A stretch of 27,701 nucleotides of DNA, from NCBI GenBank assembly GCA_038757905.1, contig JBCDGG010000064.1:1-27701 (forward strand), in the 5' to 3' direction. Of the stretch, positions 22,401-27,701 are shown piece after piece; positions within the stretch are counted from its first letter, which is position 1, and each line of letters opens with the position of its first letter. This stretch comes from HLUCCA09 sp038757905 (GTDB taxonomy: Bacteria; Pseudomonadota; Alphaproteobacteria; Rhodobacterales; Rhodobacteraceae). Position numbers and translations under genes: made by a program. The notes beneath the pieces were generated by a model, which was not told where the DNA came from, did no database searches, and saw nothing but the letters and a program-made list of their open reading frames with translations.

Positions 22401-23387
22401 GTGTCCCATTTTGCCCGGCGAATGCGTTATGTCGTCAAACGGCTGTTGCAGGCCATTCCGATCGTTCTGGCGATCATCGTGATGAACTTCTTTCTGCTGC
22501 AACTGGCCGAGGGGGACGCCGTCGATGTGCTGGCGGGGGAAGCCGGTTCGGCCACGCCGGAATACATGGCCGAGCTTCGGGCCAAGTTCGGGCTGGATCA
22601 GCCGCTGCCGGTGCAGTTGGCCGTCTATCTCAAGAACGTCATGGTGTTCGACCTCGGATATTCCTTCCGCCATGAGATGCCGGTGAGCGAACTCATCCTC
22701 GACCGGATGCTCGCCACGCTGCTCCTGATGGTGTCCACCATCGTTCTGGCGGTCGGCTTCGGGATCGTGCTGGGCCTCATCGCCGCGGTCAGCCTGAACA
22801 CGTGGCGCGACACCGCGATCTCGATCTTCGCGCTCATCACCTATGCCACGCCGCTCTTCTGGGTGGGGCTGATGCTGATCGTGGTGTTCTCGCTCAACCT
22901 CGGCTGGTTTCCCACCTCGGGGATGGAGAATGTCGCGATGTTCTACGAAGGCTGGGACAGGGTCTGGAACATCGCTCACCACCTCGTCCTGCCGACGATC
23001 ACCCTGTCGCTGTTCTACCTCGCGCTCTACACTCGGCTGATGCGCGCCTCGATGCTGGAGCAGGCCGGGCAGGACTATGTGACCACGGCACGCGCCAAGG
23101 GGGTGACGGAGAACCGGATCATGTTCGTGCACGTTCTGCGCAACGCGCTCCTGCCCGTTGTCACGATGGCGGGCGTGCAGGTGGGGGCGCTGATCGGCGG
23201 ATCGGTCATCGTGGAATCCGTCTTCGCCTGGCCCGGGCTCGGCATGCTTGCCTTCGAGGCGCTGTTTGCCCGCGATCTCAACCTGCTGCTCGGGATTTTC
23301 CTGCTGTCGGCGCTACTCGTTGTAGCGGTCAACCTTGTGGTCGACCTGATCTACTCCACGCTCGACCCGCGCATCGAGGTCGAGTGA
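22401..23387 (+). CDS. ABC transporter permease, DppB/OppB type
   Basis: A 328-aa membrane protein from the GTG at 22401, chosen because AAGGAG lies 6 bp upstream and the start SHFARRMRYVVKRLLQAIP fits the family; an ATG at 22422 is in frame. The first helix is followed by a periplasmic region with FGLDQPLPVQLAVYLKN and FDLGYSFRHEMPV, the classic OppB motif. The EAA loop lies in RASMLEQAGQDYVTTARAKG, and the protein ends DLIYSTLDPRIEVE as usual. It makes the channel with the next permease. Distance of 88 bp to the binding-protein gene holds a hairpin. Confidence 0.92.
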   Translation: MSHFARRMRYVVKRLLQAIPIVLAIIVMNFFLLQLAEGDAVDVLAGEAGSATPEYMAELRAKFGLDQPLPVQLAVYLKNVMVFDLGYSFRHEMPVSELILDRMLATLLLMVSTIVLAVGFGIVLGLIAAVSLNTWRDTAISIFALITYATPLFWVGLMLIVVFSLNLGWFPTSGMENVAMFYEGWDRVWNIAHHLVLPTITLSLFYLALYTRLMRASMLEQAGQDYVTTARAKGVTENRIMFVHVLRNALLPVVTMAGVQVGALIGGSVIVESVFAWPGLGMLAFEALFARDLNLLLGIFLLSALLVVAVNLVVDLIYSTLDPRIEVE

Positions 23388-23392
23388 CGGGT

Positions 23393-24223
23393 ATGGCCTT
23401 CTGGAAGCTCTTTGTCCGCAATCGTGGCGCCGTCGTCGGCCTCGTCATCCTCGGCCTCATCACGCTGATGGCGGCGACGGCGGGCCTCTTCTTTCCGGAG
23501 GACCCGTTCAGCCTCGCGGGGACGCCGATGTCCGGCCCGGGAGAGAACGGTTTTCTTCTGGGCTCCGACAGTCTGGGGCGCGATGTCGCCGCGGGGATCG
23601 CCCATGGCGCCAAGACATCGCTGCTGATCGGCCTGATGGCGACGATCGTGGCCGTGTGCGTGGGCATCGTCATGGGCGCGCTCGCCGGATATTACGGCGG
23701 CGTGATCGACAGCCTTCTGATGCGCCTGACGGAGATGTTCCAGACGATCCCGTCGTTCATCTTTGCGATCCTGCTGGTGGCGATCATGAAGCCCTCCATC
23801 GAGAGCATCGTCATCGCCATCGCCGTGGTCTCCTGGCCCGCGGTGGCGCGGCTGGTGCGCGGCGAGTTCCTGTCGCTGCGCAATCGCGAGTTCGTTCAGG
23901 CCTGCCACACGATCGGCATGTCCGACATCCGGATCATGCTGGGGGAGATCCTGCCGAACTGCCTGTCGCCGATCATCGTGATCGGCTCTCTGATGGTGGC
24001 GACCGCGATCCTGATCGAAAGCGGCCTGGCCTTTCTCGGGCTTGGCGATCCCAACATCATGAGCTGGGGCTTTCAGATCGGGGCGGGCCGGACGCTGCTG
24101 CGGTCCGCCTGGTGGGTCTGCACTTTTCCGGGCATCGCCATCCTGCTGACGGTGCTGGCCATCAACCTTGTTGGGGAAGGCATGAACGACGCGCTGAACC
24201 CGCGCCTGAGGGAGCGCACATGA
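23393..24223 (+). CDS. ABC transporter permease, DppC/OppC type
   Basis: A 276-aa permease. FLLGSDSLGRDVAAGIAHGA is the diagnostic C-type motif after the first helix. Further segments are SLLIGLMATIVAVCVGIVMG, then LTEMFQTIPSFIFAILLVAI, the EAA loop NREFVQACHTIGMSDIRIML, and GLAFLGLGDPNIMSWG near the C-terminus; it ends GMNDALNPRLRERT. The ATG at 23393 is taken; an in-frame GTG at 23384 overlaps the previous stop (GTGA) with GAGG just upstream and is an equally good start. The stop overlaps the ATPase start. Confidence 0.9.
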   Translation: MAFWKLFVRNRGAVVGLVILGLITLMAATAGLFFPEDPFSLAGTPMSGPGENGFLLGSDSLGRDVAAGIAHGAKTSLLIGLMATIVAVCVGIVMGALAGYYGGVIDSLLMRLTEMFQTIPSFIFAILLVAIMKPSIESIVIAIAVVSWPAVARLVRGEFLSLRNREFVQACHTIGMSDIRIMLGEILPNCLSPIIVIGSLMVATAILIESGLAFLGLGDPNIMSWGFQIGAGRTLLRSAWWVCTFPGIAILLTVLAINLVGEGMNDALNPRLRERT

Positions 24224-25860
24224 CAGAGCTCCTGGAAATCACCGATCTGCACGTGGCGCTGCCGCCCGAGAGCCAGCGGCCCTATGCCGTCGAGGCGATG
24301 GATCTGCACCTCAAGCCGAATGAGATCCTGTGCGTCGTTGGCGAGAGCGGGTCCGGCCAGTCACTCACGGCCCGTGCCGTGATGGGGCTGCTCCCCAAGC
24401 CGCGGGTGCGCATCAGTCAGGGCAGCGTCCTGTTTCAGGGCGAGGATCTGGCCGTGGCGGGCGACGAGCGTCTGCGCGCGATCCGGGGCTCCGAGATCTC
24501 GATGATCTTTCAGGAACCGATGACCGCGCTGAACCCGGTCATGACCATCGGCAACCAGATCGACGAGGTCTTCCGGTTTCATGAGAAGATGCCCGCGCGG
24601 GAGCGGCGCGCGCGCGCGCTGGGCCTTCTGGAAGACGTCCACCTCCCGGATCCGGAGCAATCGCTGCGGGCCTATCCGCACGAGTTGTCGGGCGGGCAAC
24701 GCCAGCGGGCGATGATCGCCATGGCGCTGGCTCTCGATCCCAAGATCCTGATCGCGGACGAGCCGACGACCGCGCTCGATGTCACGACGCAGGCCCAGGT
24801 GCTGAAGCTCATCAAGGAGATGCAGGCCGCCCACGGCACAGGCGTGCTGTTCATCACGCACGACTTCGGCGTGGTCGCCGATATCGCGGATCGTGTCACG
24901 GTGATGCAGAACGGTCATGTCGTCGAGACGGGGACCACCGATCAGGTGCTGCGCCGCCCGTCCCATCCCTACACCAAGGCGCTCATCGGCGCCGTTCCGG
25001 ACCTGGTCCCGCGGCCGCCGCGGCCGCGCTCGCCGGAAACGGTGCTGCAGGTGAACCACCTGGAGAAGACCTATCGCAGCGGCGGCGGCCTGTTCGGCGG
25101 CAAGGCCCGCGTGGTGCACGCGGCGAACGACGTGACGCTCGATCTGGCAAGGGGCGAGACGCTCGGGATCGTCGGCGAAAGCGGATCGGGCAAATCCACC
25201 GTGGCGCGGTGCATCGTGCGTCTGAACGATGCCGAGGCCGGCGAGATCCTGCTGGATGGCACGGATCTGCGGCCCCTGGGCCGGGCCGCGATGCGTCCCT
25301 ACCGGTCGAAGATCCAGATGGTCTTCCAGGATCCCTTCGCCTCGCTCAATCCGCGCACGCGGGTGGGCAAGATCATCGCCCAAGGGCCGGAGATGTACGG
25401 CAAGAGCGCCGAGGACGCGCGCGCGCGCACGCTGGAGCTTCTGGAGATCGTGGGCCTCGATACCGGCGCGTTCGACCGCTTCCCGCACGAGTTCTCCGGC
25501 GGCCAGCGGCAGCGGATCGGCATCGCCCGCGCCCTTGCGCTGGAGCCTCAGATCTTGGTGGCGGACGAGCCCGTATCCGCCCTCGACGTATCGATCCAGG
25601 CGCAGATCCTGCGCCTGCTCGACGAGATCCGGGACCAGATGAACCTGTCGATGATCTTCATCACGCACGATCTGAGGGTCGCCGCGCAGGTGTGCGACCG
25701 GATCGCGGTGATGCAGCGCGGCAAGGTGATCGAGGTCGGGCCGACGGCGGAGCTGTTCGCGGCGCCACAGGCGGAGTATACCCGCGAATTGCTAGGGGCT
25801 GTTCCGGGCAAGGACTGGTTCGCCAAGGGTACAGAACCCGCGCAGGCGCAGGCGACCTGA
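24220..25860 (+). CDS. Fused double ATP-binding protein (DppD-DppF type)
   Basis: A 546-aa protein with two ABC domains. In domain 1 Walker A reads GESGSGQSLT with Gln47 (codon CAG at 24358-24360) in place of the invariant Lys; its signature LSGGQRQR (about 155), Walker B ILIADEPTTALD and switch FITHDFG are intact. Domain 2 has a normal GESGSGKST (about 319), FSGGQRQRIGIARAL (about 425), Walker B ILVADEPVSALD and FITHDLR, and each domain carries the oligopeptide extension with HPYTKAL or AEYTREL. Fusion of D and F subunits is common in this class. The Gln may weaken ATP use at one of the two sites. The start overlaps the permease stop (ATGA). Confidence 0.92.
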   Translation: MTELLEITDLHVALPPESQRPYAVEAMDLHLKPNEILCVVGESGSGQSLTARAVMGLLPKPRVRISQGSVLFQGEDLAVAGDERLRAIRGSEISMIFQEPMTALNPVMTIGNQIDEVFRFHEKMPARERRARALGLLEDVHLPDPEQSLRAYPHELSGGQRQRAMIAMALALDPKILIADEPTTALDVTTQAQVLKLIKEMQAAHGTGVLFITHDFGVVADIADRVTVMQNGHVVETGTTDQVLRRPSHPYTKALIGAVPDLVPRPPRPRSPETVLQVNHLEKTYRSGGGLFGGKARVVHAANDVTLDLARGETLGIVGESGSGKSTVARCIVRLNDAEAGEILLDGTDLRPLGRAAMRPYRSKIQMVFQDPFASLNPRTRVGKIIAQGPEMYGKSAEDARARTLELLEIVGLDTGAFDRFPHEFSGGQRQRIGIARALALEPQILVADEPVSALDVSIQAQILRLLDEIRDQMNLSMIFITHDLRVAAQVCDRIAVMQRGKVIEVGPTAELFAAPQAEYTRELLGAVPGKDWFAKGTEPAQAQAT

Positions 25861-25975
25861 CGCGCGGCGCCGGCGCTGCCCGACGCAGCGGCACGAGATG
25901 CGCGCAAGGGCGACAGTGCATTGCTGTGCGAGCCCGCGCCCTCGGGAACCCTCGCGGTTGGACCTGCCCGGGGGC

Positions 25976-27370
25976 TTACGCGGGATCGGCGATGTCAGGG
26001 GCAGGCCCCTGGGCCTCGATCACGGCGCCCGCCGCAAACAAGACATCCTCGCGAAACCGGCCCGAGACAAGCTGGACACCCATCGGCGCGCCGTCCGACG
26101 TGCCGGTCGCGACCGCGAGGGCCGGCATGCCCATGACCGGCAGCCCCCTCTGGGTCAGCTGCGCTTCGTAGATCCGCAGGAAATCCGCTTCCGACCGGAC
26201 GTCGGTTTGCTGCTCGAAGGGGGCCTCCCCCGAGACGGGACAGATCAGCAGGGGATAGTCCTCCAGGAAAAGGTCCCACTCCCGGATAAGGCGCGCGCGG
26301 TCCTGAAGCGCCGTCATCAGCGTGTCGAGATCTGGGGCGCCGACATCGCGCGTCATCATCCGGTAGACGAAGAGTGCGTCGGCATCGCCCTCCCGCTCCA
26401 GCATGTCGCCCACCGCAAAGGCTGTCTCCGCCATCCAGAGGAGGGTGTTGATCCGGGCCGCCGGGCGCACCGGCGGACACGCCACCTCGTCGACCGTCCA
26501 GCCCGCCTGTTCCAGCGTGCGGGCCGCGGCCACGAGCGCCTCGCGAACCGCCGCCGCGACAGGCATCCCGTCCGGCGCAAGGCAGAGGGCCGCGCGCTTG
26601 GCATAGGCCGCCCCGTCCAGAGGCGCGCCGACATGCCAGGGGTCGCGCTTGTCGGGCGCCGACATCACACGGTGCGCGAGCGCGAGGTCCGAGATCCGCC
26701 GGGCGATCGGGCCCGAGACGGCCATCACCTGCGCGCCGATGAACCGGTCGCCCGCCGTCCGGTTGAACGCGGGGACGCGGCCGAGGCTCGGCCGGAGGCC
26801 GTGCACACCGCACGCATAAGCCGGATAGCGGATCGATCCCGCAATGTCGGTGCCATGGGCAATCGGGCAGAGGCCTGCCGCAACGGCAGCCGCCGCACCG
26901 CCGGACGATCCCCCGGGGGTGATCCGCCCGTTCCGGGGATTCCTGGTCTGGCCGTGCAGGCCGTTGGTAGTGAACCAGCGCAGGGAGAACGCGGGCGTGT
27001 TGGTGCGGCCGACGAACACCGCCCCCGCCGCGCGCATGTGGGCGACGAAGGGACTGTCCTCCGTCGCGGTGTTGTCCTGCAAGAGGGTGAGCCCGTTGGT
27101 GGTGGCAAAGCCCGCCTGGTCGACGTTCACTTTGATCGCCGCGGGGACGCCCGCAAGCAACCCCGGCTCATCGCCTTGAGAGATCCGCGCGTCAATCTGC
27201 CGGGCCGTATCCAGCGCCTCCCGCCGGCCGTCCTGCACGATCGCGTTGATCGCCGGATTGACGCGATCCAAGCGCGCAAGGTGCGCCTCGGCGACCTCGA
27301 CCGCGGAAAAGCGGCGCGCACGAACGCCAAGCGCAATGTCTGTCGCCGACAGGCGCACAAGATCTGTCAC
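25976..27370 (-). CDS. Amidase-signature-family hydrolase
   Basis: A 464-aa enzyme of the amidase signature family (GatA/FAAH-like fold). The catalytic triad is visible: Lys80 in PAAIKVN, cis-Ser155 in PGGSSGGAA, and nucleophile Ser179 in GTDIAGSIR, with the canonical 24-residue spacing between the serines. RTNTPAFSLRWFTTN before it and the C-terminal GLPVMGMPALAVATG and GAPMGVQLVSGRFRED blocks are also typical. The GTG at 27368-27370 follows GGGGAGA and gives the normal start. No signal peptide, so it is cytoplasmic. It hydrolyses an amide; substrate unknown. It is convergent to the importer operon and may act on what that imports. Not GatA, since no gatB/gatC neighbours are seen. Confidence 0.9.
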   Translation of the reverse strand: MTDLVRLSATDIALGVRARRFSAVEVAEAHLARLDRVNPAINAIVQDGRREALDTARQIDARISQGDEPGLLAGVPAAIKVNVDQAGFATTNGLTLLQDNTATEDSPFVAHMRAAGAVFVGRTNTPAFSLRWFTTNGLHGQTRNPRNGRITPGGSSGGAAAAVAAGLCPIAHGTDIAGSIRYPAYACGVHGLRPSLGRVPAFNRTAGDRFIGAQVMAVSGPIARRISDLALAHRVMSAPDKRDPWHVGAPLDGAAYAKRAALCLAPDGMPVAAAVREALVAAARTLEQAGWTVDEVACPPVRPAARINTLLWMAETAFAVGDMLEREGDADALFVYRMMTRDVGAPDLDTLMTALQDRARLIREWDLFLEDYPLLICPVSGEAPFEQQTDVRSEADFLRIYEAQLTQRGLPVMGMPALAVATGTSDGAPMGVQLVSGRFREDVLFAAGAVIEAQGPAPDIADPA

Positions 27371-27701
27371 CGGTGGATTCTCCCCTTCAGTCGGTCGCAG
27401 GGTCAAGTGCGGCCAATCCGGGGGCGGAATCAATGCCGTTCGCGCGGTCCGGGTACGGCAATCAGGGGCCGCAGCGGGCAAGCAGGTCAGCGCGCTTCAC
27501 CGCCTCTCTTTGCGGAATGGGATGACGTTCGGGAAGCAGGAAGACGCGTACTGCGAGCAGACCGACGACGGAAACTGCGACGCTCTCCGCGAAGGGGCCT
27601 GCGCCCGGACGCTCTATCAAGCGCACCAGGAACAGCCCCGCCAAGTGCTCCCGATTGCCGGGGGATCGCCCCGCGCCTTTGCTACTTCGAAGAATGGCAG
27701 C
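27371..27701. other. Right-edge region, one possible partial minus-strand ORF
   Basis: No confident gene. A minus-strand frame ending at 27462 is open to the window edge; its last residues include a hydrophobic FAESVAVSVVGLLAVRVFLL segment followed by a polar, basic tail, so it could be the C-terminus of a membrane protein starting outside the window. A plus-strand frame from an ATG at 27521-27523 is also open to the edge but reads as low-complexity sequence. The amidase promoter must lie here or just beyond; no clear -35/-10 pair was seen. Confidence 0.3.

Noticed and set aside
25867..25876. GCGCCGGCGC palindrome after the fused ATPase gene as a terminator
   Set aside because: No loop or T-run; short self-complementary stretches are expected by chance in GC-rich DNA.

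Overview
The window is GC-rich DNA (by eye about 65% G+C) with the gene vocabulary of a Rhodobacterales alphaproteobacterium (Roseobacter/Paracoccaceae type). Signs of this are the DUF1826 and DUF6525 neighbours, a WYL regulator next to an SRPBCC gene, tandem DUF1254/DUF1214 proteins and two Dpp/Opp-type ABC transporters. Family names come from recognising motifs in the translated sequence; no database search was run.

Region 1 (1-5058, all minus strand) is a compact phage head and packaging cassette. In transcription order it holds an unknown 170-aa protein, a gp6/gp8-type head-tail connector, an unknown 76-aa protein, a 394-bp gap with nested inverted repeats, the terminase large subunit, a head-tail adaptor, an HNH endonuclease and an HK97-fold major capsid protein cut by the left edge. 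No tail, lysis, portal, protease or integrase gene is visible. It could be part of an ordinary prophage or of a capsid-encoding satellite; the DNA further left would decide.

Region 2 (5059-5845) is a junction. It has a basic open-frame fragment that looks like the 3' end of a lost gene, a decayed C-terminal piece of an IS5-type transposase, and then two tandem 17-bp imperfect dyads just before the next operon.

Region 3 (5846-13951, plus strand) is a tightly packed ten-gene operon; all but one junction overlap. Its products are a thioredoxin-reductase-like flavoprotein, a short G3E/COG0523 GTPase that has lost its nucleotide-binding and CXCC metal-binding motifs, DUF1826, DUF6525, a five-gene nickel/peptide-type ABC importer and an EamA/DMT transporter. 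COG0523 with DUF1826 points to zinc limitation. Importer plus EamA exporter suggests use of a metal chelate or metallophore, although no synthase for one is present.

Region 4 (13952-20333) holds a WYL regulator divergent from an SRPBCC gene whose 3' end looks frameshifted. It also holds a four-gene minus-strand group (two DUF1254/DUF1214 paralogues, an outer-membrane-barrel-like protein, a PsiE-family membrane protein) divergent from an AraC-family regulator.

Region 5 (20334-27701) holds a second complete Dpp/Opp-type importer: binding protein, two permeases and a fused double ATPase whose first Walker A lysine is glutamine. A strong hairpin lies between the binding-protein and permease genes. 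An amidase is encoded convergently, which suggests uptake and hydrolysis of an amide or peptide-like nutrient. The right edge has no confident gene. No tRNA, rRNA or CRISPR array was seen.
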